A DNA stretch of 63,129 nucleotides from NCBI GenBank assembly GCA_037443085.1, contig JBBIPA010000007.1, positions 1 to 63,129 of the forward strand, in the 5' to 3' direction. Of the stretch, positions 16,371 to 24,720 are shown in pieces; position 1 is the stretch's first letter, and every line of letters starts with the position of its first letter. Made by a program: the position numbers and the translations under genes. The notes under the pieces are model-generated. The model did no database searches. It saw only the letters and a program-made list of their open reading frames with translations, and was not told the DNA's origin. This DNA is from JBBIPA01 sp037443085 (lineage in GTDB: Bacteria; Chloroflexota; Dehalococcoidia; GIF9; UBA5629).

Positions 16371-16454
16371 GGTGGTGGGGTCTGGGTTTCGCTATTGGTG
16401 TTTTGATATTGTTTGGTGTTTGGAATTTTAGGCTACGTGGCAGTACTTTTGCCC

Positions 16455-17222
16455 TCAGGTCATGCCACGGCGGTTGCTAAGCCAGTTGATGGCGGTGTCT
16501 ACGGCTTTTTCCTCGAGGCGGAGGCGGTGGCTGGCTCCGGGGATGATGACCAGCTCTTTTGGCTCTTTGGCCTGCGCGTAGAGCTGGTGAGCGTGCTCCA
16601 GGGGAATGGTATCGTCTTTATCGCCATGGATGAGGAGCAGGGGGCGGGGTGAAATCTGGTGGATACAGCGAATCGGGGAAACTGTATGGAAACTCTCCAG
16701 CCATCGGTCTATTGAGGCAGGGAAGTCCTTATCCCTGATGACGCCGATGCTGCGGAAATGACCTATTATAGCTTCAGCCTGGCTCCTCGGCATAATACCA
16801 TCGAAGTTTGCCGGGCAGGCCAGGGTCACCACGCAGGAAATCCGCGGGTTGCTGGCAGCTACATAGACGCTAACCGCAGCGCCGCCACTGGAGCCCAGCA
16901 ACGCCAGTTCTGACCCACTCACCTCATCGAGGCTGGAGAAGAAACCTATGGCTGCCTTCAAATCCTCAGTCCATGCCAGAAGGTCGAGGTTGCCCTGGCT
17001 CCTTCCGGCGCCGCGGAAGTTGAAGATAAAGGTACTGAAGCCGTGTCGGCAGAACTTCTCCGCCAGCAGGGCATAGCCGCGTTCCGCAGGGTTGTATGGT
17101 CCCGCCGAGATGCCATGGCAGATAATCAGGGCTGGCCTGGCGCGGTCTATGGTGTCTGGGAAGTACGCCTCCCCGTAGAGAGTAAGATTGTCCGAGGTGA
17201 AGGATAGTTCCTTTTTATTCAT
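16455..17222 (-). CDS. Alpha/beta hydrolase
   Basis: A 255-residue alpha/beta hydrolase. The nucleophile elbow is LGSSGGA. The acid lies in HGDKDDTIPL and the catalytic His in PGASHRL near the C-terminus. An early CHGISAG segment provides the oxyanion-hole region. The ATG at 17222 follows GAAAGG. Likely an esterase or acyl hydrolase; the substrate is not predictable. It lies downstream of tlyA on the same strand. Confidence 0.87.
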   Translation of the reverse strand: MNKKELSFTSDNLTLYGEAYFPDTIDRARPALIICHGISAGPYNPAERGYALLAEKFCRHGFSTFIFNFRGAGRSQGNLDLLAWTEDLKAAIGFFSSLDEVSGSELALLGSSGGAAVSVYVAASNPRISCVVTLACPANFDGIMPRSQAEAIIGHFRSIGVIRDKDFPASIDRWLESFHTVSPIRCIHQISPRPLLLIHGDKDDTIPLEHAHQLYAQAKEPKELVIIPGASHRLRLEEKAVDTAINWLSNRRGMT

Positions 17223-17259
17223 GACCTTTCATCCCTTCTGTTTGTTCTTGTGGTGGTTA

Positions 17260-18015
17260 TCATCCCTCCCCTGGCTGGAGGGAGTTAGAGGGAGGGGGAA
17301 CTAACCATATCAAAAACTCCTGGTTGCCGTCGGCGCCGGTGATGGGCGAAGCCACCAGCCCTCGCAACCTGAAGCCGCGGTCTATTGCCCAGATAAGGAA
17401 ACGTCCGATGACCCTGGCATGGACCAGCGGGTCTTTAATGATGCCGCCTTTGCCCACCTCCTGTTTCTCTGCTTCGAACTGCGGCTTGAGCAGCACGATG
17501 ATATGCCCGGGTGGTTTGAGGTGTTCTATCACGTTGGGAATGACCTTGGTCACTGAGATAAAGGATACGTCTATCGTTGTCAGATCTGCCTGCTCCGGCA
17601 GCGGAAATGGATGGTGGACATTGGTCCTGTCCCTGACCACTACCCTGGGGTCCTGCCGCAGCCGGTAATCGAGCTGACCGTAGCTCACATCGATGGCATA
17701 TACCCGCTGAGCGCCCCGCTGCAGCAGGCAATCGGTGAAGCCGCCGGTAGAGGCGCCGATATCCAGGGCTATCCATGAGGTCACATCGAGCTGGAACTCG
17801 TCCAGCGCATGGGCCAGCTTGATGCCGCCGCGGCTGACATAGGGTGGTTTTTGAGCCAGCTCAATGGCAGCATCCCCGGCTACCATGCTGCCGGCTTTAG
17901 TGACCGCCTTTCCGTTTACTTTCACCTCGCCAGCCATGATCAGGGCACGGGCCTGGCTCTTGTTTGCCACCAGCCCGGTGGTCACCAGTAGACTATCCAG
18001 ACGCTGTTTGGGCAT
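17260..18015 (-). CDS. tlyA: TlyA family rRNA methyltransferase (S4 + FtsJ-like domains)
   Basis: A 251-residue protein. An S4 RNA-binding domain (about 1-60) starts MPKQRLDSLLVTTGL. An FtsJ-like methyltransferase domain follows with the SAM motif DIGASTGGFTDCLLQRGA. TlyA proteins 2'-O-methylate ribosomal RNA; some were once annotated as haemolysin A. The last dozen residues (PPPSNSLQPGEG) are encoded by a dispersed repeat element that also supplies the stop codon, so the native C-terminus has probably been rewritten by the repeat. It follows the GGDEF gene by 9 nt. Confidence 0.92.
   Translation of the reverse strand: MPKQRLDSLLVTTGLVANKSQARALIMAGEVKVNGKAVTKAGSMVAGDAAIELAQKPPYVSRGGIKLAHALDEFQLDVTSWIALDIGASTGGFTDCLLQRGAQRVYAIDVSYGQLDYRLRQDPRVVVRDRTNVHHPFPLPEQADLTTIDVSFISVTKVIPNVIEHLKPPGHIIVLLKPQFEAEKQEVGKGGIIKDPLVHARVIGRFLIWAIDRGFRLRGLVASPITGADGNQEFLIWLVPPPSNSLQPGEG
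17263..17301. repeat. Dispersed repeat forming the 3' end of tlyA
   Basis: CCCTCCCCTGGCTGGAGG followed by GAGTTAGAGGGAGGGGG is related to the element at 19408-19446 (shared CTCTAACTCC on the minus strand). It overlaps the last codons of tlyA. Confidence 0.5.
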
Positions 18016-18024
18016 GGTTGGTTC

Positions 18025-19317
18025 TCACACCGCTCGCAGCACCCGGTTACGTCCTGCGGCTTTGGCGGCATACAGTCCACGGTCGGCGACAGCAATGAGC
18101 TTGTCCTTGGAGTCGGTATTATCGGGAAAGGTGGCTACGCCGATGCTGATGGTGATGGTGATAACCTGGCCTTGCTCAATGGTGACAGGTTGGGTGGCCA
18201 CGCTCTGGCGCAGGCGCTCTGCTACGGTCAAAGCGTCGGAGATGGTCATCTCCGGCAGTATGATGGCGAATTCCTCACCGCCATAGCGGGCGGCATAATC
18301 TACTTTGCGGATGCCGTTTCGCAACTGGTCAGCCAGTGCCCGCAGCACCATGTCCCCGCTCTGGTGCCCGTAGGTGTCATTCACTTTCTTGAAATGGTCG
18401 ATATCCAGCATCAGCAGGGAAAGGGGATGTTTATAGCGCTGAGACCGTTCCAGTTCGGCTTGCAGCAGGCGCTGGAACTCGCGGTGGTTATACAGGCCGG
18501 TGAGGCCATCGTGGATAGCCATTTCCTCCAGCGCTGCCTGGTGCTTTTCTATCTGTCCTGCCATGGCATTAAACGTTTTAGCCAGTCCACCGAACTCATC
18601 CCGGGAGACAACGGGCACACGGTGAGCCAGGTCTCCCCTGCCGAAATGCTCTGCCCCCTGCTTCAGCAGGCGGATGGGGATAAGCATGGAATAGATAAGC
18701 AGGGCAGTGGCAATAGCAGCGATGATTATTCCTGCCACTGAGGCTATAATAGCCAGGTTGAGCATGTCCGCAGTAGCGGCCAGAGCTTTTTCCTCCTGCT
18801 CGTGGGCATTCTCAAGGAGAAGGTGATGTAATCGCCCCAGTGAATTCTCCAGCGAGCTTTCCTCTTTGTGAAACGGCTCCATTACTGAGGGCGTTATCTC
18901 CGTTCTAGTGGTATCAAGCGTCAGGAGTGCTTCGGCAGCAGTGCGAACCTGTTGCCATTGTCGTCTTGCCTGGAACAGTAATTCTTGCTCCTCTAGCGCT
19001 GTAGAACGAATCTGAATCTTGGAGAAAGCCAGCTCGATTTGCTGTGCCAGATTAGCGAAGGTTTTACGTTCTTCCGGGTCACCAAGAAGGAGGTAGTGGT
19101 GAACTGGTTTCTCAATATGACTTATCATTGCCTGGACCTCGGCAATGGACTTGAAGTCATAAAGTGATACGTCCACCACCTTGTGCAGGGCATTATTTAT
19201 CGGCTGGACAAGATAAAGCGAGCTCGCTGCTCCGGCTATGAGCAGCAATAGCAGCAGCGCCATGGCTATGATGAGCTTGGCCTGGAACGAAGTCCCTGGA
19301 AAATAGGGCAGTTTCAT
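18025..19317 (-). CDS. Membrane diguanylate cyclase (HAMP-GGDEF)
   Basis: A 430-residue signalling protein. A transmembrane helix (about 12-35) and a second (about 185-212) flank a helical extracytoplasmic sensor. A HAMP domain (about 212-262) and a GGDEF domain follow. The active site is RYGGEEF, with DIDHFKKVNDTYGHQSGD upstream, so it should make cyclic di-GMP. There is no obvious RxxD inhibitory site near the active site, nor an EAL domain. It is upstream of tlyA. Confidence 0.93.
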   Translation of the reverse strand: MKLPYFPGTSFQAKLIIAMALLLLLLIAGAASSLYLVQPINNALHKVVDVSLYDFKSIAEVQAMISHIEKPVHHYLLLGDPEERKTFANLAQQIELAFSKIQIRSTALEEQELLFQARRQWQQVRTAAEALLTLDTTRTEITPSVMEPFHKEESSLENSLGRLHHLLLENAHEQEEKALAATADMLNLAIIASVAGIIIAAIATALLIYSMLIPIRLLKQGAEHFGRGDLAHRVPVVSRDEFGGLAKTFNAMAGQIEKHQAALEEMAIHDGLTGLYNHREFQRLLQAELERSQRYKHPLSLLMLDIDHFKKVNDTYGHQSGDMVLRALADQLRNGIRKVDYAARYGGEEFAIILPEMTISDALTVAERLRQSVATQPVTIEQGQVITITISIGVATFPDNTDSKDKLIAVADRGLYAAKAAGRNRVLRAV

Positions 19318-19407
19318 CTTGGTTCTCCGTTCTCATTGTATCAAATGCTGGTAATAACAAGCTATGCAACAATTGGGACAGATGCAACATGCGAGATTGC
19401 CATTCGC

Positions 19408-19446
19408 ACCCTCACCCTGCCTCCGGCTTCACTGGAGTTAGAGGCA
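19408..19446. repeat. Dispersed repeat forming the 3' end of an MFS gene
   Basis: CCCTCACCCTGCCTCCGG...GGAGTTAGAGGC belongs to the CTCACCC family. The stop codon of the MFS gene lies inside it. Confidence 0.5.
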
Positions 19447-20667
19447 ATGGGTTGCCCTCTTCAGGCGGGGCAACCATAACACGGATATCAGCGCTGTCAG
19501 GGACGTAATGGCGCAGATTAAGAATGCCTGCTGGTAGCTGCCAGAAAGGTCGAACAGATAGCCGGTTATGGTTGGGCCGAACAGGCCGCCGAGGCAGAAA
19601 CAGAAGCTGAATACACCAACGATGATGCCAAGTGCCTTCAAACCGAATAGCTCCGCCGCTGTCAGCATTTGCAGGGAGGACATTCCCCCCCAGGCAAAAC
19701 CAAAGGCGATACTGAAGATATAGAGCGCCGGGAGGCTATCGGCGAACTCCAGCCATGTCAGGGAAAAAAGTAGCAGGATGAGACTGCCCAAAAGCGACGA
19801 TTTGGCGCGGATTCTATCGCTGGCGCCGCCGGTGATTATTCTGCCGATGACGCTGGAGGCGCCAATGATGGCGATAATGCCGGCAGCATCAAGGAGAGAA
19901 ATTCCCAGTCCGGTGGCATACGGTACTATATGTACCATGATGGTGGGCTGGTTATAGCCGAAAAGAAAATAAATAACGCATACCAGCCAGAATTGGTGGG
20001 TGCGGATTGCCTGCTGGAAAGTAAAATCCCGGGATGGCGGCATTGATGCTGGCCCGGTAATTATTTCGCCGTAGGGTGCCAGGCCAATTTGCCTGGGGTC
20101 ACGCTTGAGAAACTGTGCCGGTACCACAATGGCCACCAGGGCTATGATGCTGATAGAGATGTAGGCGGCACGCCAGCCATAAGCCTGGATTAGCTGGCTG
20201 ATTACCGGGGAGAGAATTATGGAGCCAATGCCCATGCCCGAGGCGACAATGCCGGTCATCAGCCCGCGCCTTTTCACAAACCACCTGGCGATGGTGGATA
20301 TCATCGGTGCCCACAAACCGCCGATGCCGATGGCCAGCACCAAGCCCCAGATGAGGTAGACCTGCCATAGGGCATGGGCCAGTGACATCAGTAAATATCC
20401 CACGCCGAAGCAGACACCGCATAAGATGGTTATTGCTTTGGGACCCACCCGGTCGCTCAATCTGCCGGTGATAATGCCCACGAATCCCGACAAAAAAGTG
20501 CTCAAGGCGAAGGCGACGGAGGTCATTGCTCTGGTCCAGCCAAACTCGTTGAGCAGCGAATCAAAGAAGAGGCCGTAGCTGTAGCAAGTTCCCCATCCCG
20601 CCATCGCTATAATGAAGGAAGCTGCCACCACCACATAACCATAGAAGAATCCCGGCTTTTTGTTCAC
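19438..20667 (-). CDS. MFS transporter, OFA/monocarboxylate-like
   Basis: A 409-residue, 12-helix major facilitator permease. It begins PGFFYGYVVVAASFI, has the conserved loop GRLSDRVGPK after helix 2, and RWFVKRRGLMTG in the middle loop. This resembles the oxalate/formate-type (OFA) MFS group that moves small organic anions. Two further paralogues with the same N-terminal motif lie at 36890-39393. The substrate is not predictable. Confidence 0.88.
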   Translation of the reverse strand: MNKKPGFFYGYVVVAASFIIAMAGWGTCYSYGLFFDSLLNEFGWTRAMTSVAFALSTFLSGFVGIITGRLSDRVGPKAITILCGVCFGVGYLLMSLAHALWQVYLIWGLVLAIGIGGLWAPMISTIARWFVKRRGLMTGIVASGMGIGSIILSPVISQLIQAYGWRAAYISISIIALVAIVVPAQFLKRDPRQIGLAPYGEIITGPASMPPSRDFTFQQAIRTHQFWLVCVIYFLFGYNQPTIMVHIVPYATGLGISLLDAAGIIAIIGASSVIGRIITGGASDRIRAKSSLLGSLILLLFSLTWLEFADSLPALYIFSIAFGFAWGGMSSLQMLTAAELFGLKALGIIVGVFSFCFCLGGLFGPTITGYLFDLSGSYQQAFLICAITSLTALISVLWLPRLKRATHCL

Positions 20668-20697
20668 AGTTGATATGCTCGCAGTAGCTTATCCATC

Positions 20698-20750
20698 CTT
20701 CTCGTCATGGCGAGACCCGATGAAACCAGGGTGGCAATTTCAGGAGCACC
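20698..20750. repeat. REP-like dispersed palindrome
   Basis: CTCGTCATGGCGAGACCCGATG... followed by GTGGCAATTTC matches the element at 23583-23612 in its arms. It lies between the MFS gene and the 3' end of serA. Confidence 0.5.
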
Positions 20751-20752
20751 CT

Positions 20753-22327
20753 CTACAGCTTGACTAAATTAGCCGAGTAGACATCGTCCAGGGCCAGGAT
20801 TTCCTGTATTTGTTTCTCCTTCAGTGCCTCGTCCAGCGCCAGAATCATCAGCGCCTTGCCTCTAGGTTGCAGCCGCGCCAGTTGCATGGAGCTGATGTTA
20901 ATGTCTGCCTTGCCGGTGATATTGCCCACGGCGCCGATAAGTCCGGGACGGTCACGGTGGTCGCAGAACAGGAAGTAGCCATCGGTGGGGATGATGTCCA
21001 CCCAGAAGTCGTTGACCTTCACCACATGGGTTTCATTGCGCAGCACGGTGCCGGCGACGGTGATATTGCCGGTACTGGTGGTAACATCTAAGGTAATTAA
21101 GCTGGCATAATTTTCGCAGGTGGCTTCGGTTTGCTCGACAATCTTGATGCCGCGGCGGTTGGCGATGATGGTAGCGTTGACCATGTTGATTCTCTCTTCG
21201 CTCATCTTTTCCAGCAATCCGCCGATGATGGCCGCTTTCAGTACGCTGCTGTCACAACTGGCGATTTCGCCGGCATAGACCACCTGCAGGCTCTTTATCT
21301 GACCTTCCATGAGCTGACCGGCCAGCTTGCCCAGGGTGGAAGCTACCTGTATGTAGGGGGACAGCACCGCGAGCACTTCAGGCGGGATTTGCGGGAGGTT
21401 GACTGAATACCTGGCAGGCTGCCCGTGTAATATCGCCAGCACCTGCTCGGCGGCATCCAGCGCCACGCCGACCTGTGCCTCGGAAGTGGAAGCGCCCAGG
21501 TGCGGGGTCACGATGATTTTATCGCTCTTGAGCAGTATATTGTCGGTGGTCGGCTCCTTGGTAAAAACGTCAACGGCAGCGCCGGCCAGCTTGCCCTCTT
21601 CTACCGCCTGGTACAGTGCTTCTTCATCAATGAGGCCGCCGCGGGCGCAGTTGATGATGTGCGCCGTCGGCTTTACCGTAGCCAGCTCTTTAGCGCCAAT
21701 CATGCCTTTGGTATTCTGCGTCAAGGGCAGGTGCAGGGTGATATAGTCTGACTCCTTGAGCAGTTGTTTCAGGGGAACCAGGTCGATGCCCAGGTTGCGG
21801 GCATAGTCAGCGGAGACGAAGGGGTCGTAGCCCAGCATACGCATCTTGAAGGCTTGCGAGCGCCTTGCCACCTCTGAACCGACATTGCCCAGGCCGATGA
21901 TGCCCAGGGTTTTGTTCTTCAGCTCGTTGCCGATGAAGGCGCTGCGCTGCCAGGCACCGCCCTTGAGCTTGGCGTTGGCCTGGGGGATGTGGCGGGCGAG
22001 CGCCAGCATCATGGCCATGGTATGCTCCGCCGCAGCGATGGTATTGCCCGTAGGGGCATTGACCACCACGATGCCTTTCTGGGTGGCGGCATTGACATCA
22101 ATATTGTCCAGTCCCACGCCAGCGCGCGCTATCGCCTGGAGCTTGGTGCCAGCCTCGATGATTTCCTTGGTTACCTGGGTTTCGCTGCGCACCACGATGG
22201 CTTCGTAGTTGCCGATGATGCCCTTCAGCTCATCAGGCTTTAAACCGGTTTTGACATCAACCTTTACTTTGGCTTGCAGTGCTTCGATGCCAGCTTTGTC
22301 GATCGGGTCAGCTACTAACACTTTCAT
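20753..22327 (-). CDS. serA: D-3-phosphoglycerate dehydrogenase SerA
   Basis: A 524-residue enzyme for the first step of serine synthesis. The NAD-binding domain shows GIIGLGNVGSEVARR. NCARGGLIDEEAL and TPHLGASTSEAQ are catalytic-region signatures. An intervening domain and a C-terminal ACT domain (RPGLIGAVGNITGKADINI) complete the long form. The ATG at 22327 (MKVLVADPIDK) has GGAGGT 7-8 nt upstream and is preferred over an upstream in-frame start at 22342. It lies downstream of the aminotransferase gene in a likely serine operon. Confidence 0.97.
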   Translation of the reverse strand: MKVLVADPIDKAGIEALQAKVKVDVKTGLKPDELKGIIGNYEAIVVRSETQVTKEIIEAGTKLQAIARAGVGLDNIDVNAATQKGIVVVNAPTGNTIAAAEHTMAMMLALARHIPQANAKLKGGAWQRSAFIGNELKNKTLGIIGLGNVGSEVARRSQAFKMRMLGYDPFVSADYARNLGIDLVPLKQLLKESDYITLHLPLTQNTKGMIGAKELATVKPTAHIINCARGGLIDEEALYQAVEEGKLAGAAVDVFTKEPTTDNILLKSDKIIVTPHLGASTSEAQVGVALDAAEQVLAILHGQPARYSVNLPQIPPEVLAVLSPYIQVASTLGKLAGQLMEGQIKSLQVVYAGEIASCDSSVLKAAIIGGLLEKMSEERINMVNATIIANRRGIKIVEQTEATCENYASLITLDVTTSTGNITVAGTVLRNETHVVKVNDFWVDIIPTDGYFLFCDHRDRPGLIGAVGNITGKADINISSMQLARLQPRGKALMILALDEALKEKQIQEILALDDVYSANLVKL

Positions 22328-22368
22328 GGGAATTACCTCCATCGGCAGTATTTAACTTAAAATCAACT

Positions 22369-22412
22369 TCTCACCCTGTGTCTCTCTCCGTCCGCCATTG
22401 GCGGAGCAAAAC
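22369..22412. repeat. CTCACCC-type dispersed hairpin
   Basis: TCTCACCCTGTGTCTCTCTCC is followed by TCCGCCATTGGCGGA, a 7-bp stem. It lies between the aminotransferase gene and serA. Confidence 0.45.
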
Positions 22413-22416
22413 TCAA

Positions 22417-23496
22417 TTACACCTTCGCCTTGGGCCAGGCCTTGCTCAGGGCTTCCAGGATTTCCTTCATATCCTTTTCCGTAATCATGCCCAGATGGCC
22501 GATGCGGAAAATCTTTCCTTTCAGGTCGCCCTGTCCACCGGCGATGACCACCTTATGCTCATCTCGCAGTATCTGGCGCAACTTGGGCACGTCTACCTTG
22601 CCGGCAGCTTTCACCGCGGTGACCGTGTTCGAGGCGTATTTCTCATCGGGCAGGAGTTCAAATCCCATAGCCTTCATGCCATCACGCGCCATCCTGGCTA
22701 TCTTGGCGTGGCGGGCGAAGACATTGGGCAGTCCCTCTGCCAGTATCATGTCCAGCGAGACGCCGAGGCCGTAGAGAATGGACACTGCCGGCGTCCATGG
22801 TGTCTGCCCGTCCGCCAGGAACTTCTTGGCTTTGCTGAAGTCCCAGTAGTAGCGGGGCATTTTAGCCTCAGCATGTGCTTTCCATGCCTTTTCGCTGATG
22901 CTGACAAAGGTCAGGCCGGGCGGCACCATCCAGCCTTTCTGCGAGCCGGTGACCGCCACATCCAGATTCCAGTTGTCCACCTGCAGGTCAATAGAGCTCA
23001 GCGAGCTGATGGCATCAACCATGAGCAGCTTGTCAAACTCCTTGACCGCAGCGCTGATTGCCGCCAGGTCACTGGTAACGCCGGTGGAGGTCTCATTGTG
23101 AGTTACCAGCACTGCTTTTATGGCGGGGTCAGCTTTCAATGCCTGGCGTATGGCATCGGGGTCTGCCGGCTTGCCCATTTCGAACTTAAGCCGGATAACA
23201 TTGGCTCCAAAAGTCTGGGCTATTTCGGCAAAGCGGTCGCCGAAAACGCCGTTGGATGCGGAGAGGATTTTATCTCCCGGTGACAGCACGTTGACAATGG
23301 CGGCCTCCAGGCCGCCGGTACCCGAGCCGGTGAGTATCAATACCTCATTCTTGGTCTGAAAGATGGTCTGCAGCTTGGCAGTGACGGTTTTGATGAGTTC
23401 CTGGAACTCCTTGCCTCGGTGGTCGACCATCTGTTTGCCCAGTGCTTTCAGCACTTCCGGCGGGCAGGGGGTTGGGCCGGGTACTCGCAGTTGCAT
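22417..23496 (-). CDS. Class V aminotransferase (serine/phosphoserine, alanine-glyoxylate type)
   Basis: A 359-residue PLP enzyme. SGTGGLEAA binds the cofactor phosphate, DAISSLSSIDL carries the Asp, and GSQKGWMVPPGL holds the Schiff-base lysine. The start at 23496 (MQLRVPGPTP) has GGAGG 8 nt upstream; the frame remains open further upstream without one. Its position directly before serA suggests that it transaminates 3-phosphohydroxypyruvate in serine synthesis, as this class does in several lineages lacking canonical SerC. A serine-pyruvate or alanine-glyoxylate role is the alternative. Confidence 0.9.
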   Translation of the reverse strand: MQLRVPGPTPCPPEVLKALGKQMVDHRGKEFQELIKTVTAKLQTIFQTKNEVLILTGSGTGGLEAAIVNVLSPGDKILSASNGVFGDRFAEIAQTFGANVIRLKFEMGKPADPDAIRQALKADPAIKAVLVTHNETSTGVTSDLAAISAAVKEFDKLLMVDAISSLSSIDLQVDNWNLDVAVTGSQKGWMVPPGLTFVSISEKAWKAHAEAKMPRYYWDFSKAKKFLADGQTPWTPAVSILYGLGVSLDMILAEGLPNVFARHAKIARMARDGMKAMGFELLPDEKYASNTVTAVKAAGKVDVPKLRQILRDEHKVVIAGGQGDLKGKIFRIGHLGMITEKDMKEILEALSKAWPKAKV

Positions 23497-23579
23497 TTCT
23501 AGCCTCCGTATTTCGTATTGCGCAAGGCGGCGCTGGCGAGTTTTTATTATACTATGTTGGCGGATTTTTAGCATTTTTT

Positions 23580-23690
23580 CACTACGTCATCGCGAGCGCA
23601 GCGTGGCGATCTCTGCGCATTGCCATTGAACACTACACTGTCATTCTGGCGCAGCGTGGCGACCCCTTCACTGCTCATCACACGACTCCT
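23580..23690. repeat. REP-like dispersed repeats (two arms)
   Basis: GTCATCGCGAGCGCAGCGTG/GCGATCTC and a second related arm, GTCATTCTGGCGCAGCGTGGCGACC, lie in tandem next to the assembly gap. They are related to the element at 20698-20750. Such repeats probably caused the gap. Confidence 0.55.
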
Positions 23691-23701
23691 CCCTTGTACC
23701 A

Positions 23702-23711
23702 NNNNNNNNNN
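23702..23711. other. Assembly gap (10 N)
   Basis: Ten undetermined bases mark a scaffold join. The true gap length is unknown, so adjacency of the flanking genes is not guaranteed. Confidence 0.98.
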
Positions 23712-23751
23712 GGGGGAGTGTTGGGGGGCATAGAGAAGAGATTTCTACGTG

Positions 23752-24690
23752 TCACCTGTCCACAGGTGACCGTGATGCCAGAACCTGCTTTGCCTGTGCT
23801 ACGTCTCGGGCGATCTGAGCTTTAAGCTCTTCGGCGGAGTGGAACTTTTTCTCGCCTCTTAGCCTGTCGATGAACTCGATTCTGAGCTTTTTGCCGGGTA
23901 ACTGTGCCTTGTGGTTGATGATATAGGTTTCGATGAGGCGCTTGCCGCCGCCGAAGGTGGGGCGTACGCCGATGTTGGTTACCGCGGGCAGTGGCTTATT
24001 ATCGGTATAGGCACGGGTCACGTAAACGCCGTCCCCAGGTGCTGCCTGGTCGGGACGTATCTCCAGGTTGGCGGTAGGAAAGCCCAGCTCCCTACCCCTC
24101 TGGTCGCCCGGCACCACCACTCCGCTGATGCTGAAGGAGCGCCCCAGCAGCCTGTTAGCTTTTTTGATATTTCCCTGTGCTAGAAGCTGGCGAATCAGGC
24201 TGCTGCTGACCACTTCGCCATCGACGACCCTCGGCGGTACCACCTCCACGCTGAAGCCCAGCTTCTGTCCCACTGAGCGGAGCTGCTGGGCAGTGCCCTG
24301 CCGGTCCTTGCCCAGAGCAAAATCAGGCCCGATGACCAGCCCGCGCAGTTTCAGATGCTTCTGGAGCAGTTGCACGAACTCTTCGGCGCTGAGCTGCCGC
24401 AGCTCCGGGGTGAAGCTCAACGCCACCACGATGTCTATACCCAGGCTTTTGATTCGCTCTATTCTATTATCTATGTCGTCCAGCCAGGGTAGCTGTCTTG
24501 TGGCGGCAAGCACGGTTTCCGGGTGGGATTTGAAGGTGATAACGCCGCTGAGCCAGCTATTCTTTCGAGCTTTGTCGGTTAAACAGGTCAACAGGCTTTG
24601 ATGCCCCAGGTGGACGCCATCGAAGACGCCGATGGTGAACACCGTTTCCTTTTTTGGTTTGATTCTGGCTAGCTCTGGTGCAATGTTCAT
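23752..24690 (-). CDS. ribF: Bifunctional riboflavin kinase/FAD synthetase RibF
   Basis: A 312-residue enzyme that makes FMN and FAD. The N-terminal nucleotidyltransferase domain shows TIGVFDGVHLGHQSLL. The C-terminal flavokinase domain shows GRELGFPTANLE and the GVYV motif. The length is normal. No clear ribosome-binding site precedes the ATG at 24690. It is downstream of the DAHP synthase gene, 30 nt away, and may be co-transcribed. Confidence 0.95.
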   Translation of the reverse strand: MNIAPELARIKPKKETVFTIGVFDGVHLGHQSLLTCLTDKARKNSWLSGVITFKSHPETVLAATRQLPWLDDIDNRIERIKSLGIDIVVALSFTPELRQLSAEEFVQLLQKHLKLRGLVIGPDFALGKDRQGTAQQLRSVGQKLGFSVEVVPPRVVDGEVVSSSLIRQLLAQGNIKKANRLLGRSFSISGVVVPGDQRGRELGFPTANLEIRPDQAAPGDGVYVTRAYTDNKPLPAVTNIGVRPTFGGGKRLIETYIINHKAQLPGKKLRIEFIDRLRGEKKFHSAEELKAQIARDVAQAKQVLASRSPVDR

Positions 24691-24720
24691 AACTTTTGGT
24701 GCTGGCGGTGTAGCTGTAGA

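Larger units (their letters stand above)
16124..16454. other. 331-base intergenic region upstream of csoR
   Basis: The first 60 bases hold a palindromic operator (16159-16181). The rest (16200-16440) is G-rich, non-coding, and contains a REP-like element with a CCCCGATTGCGTCGGGG hairpin near 16336-16353. I see no gene. Confidence 0.55.
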
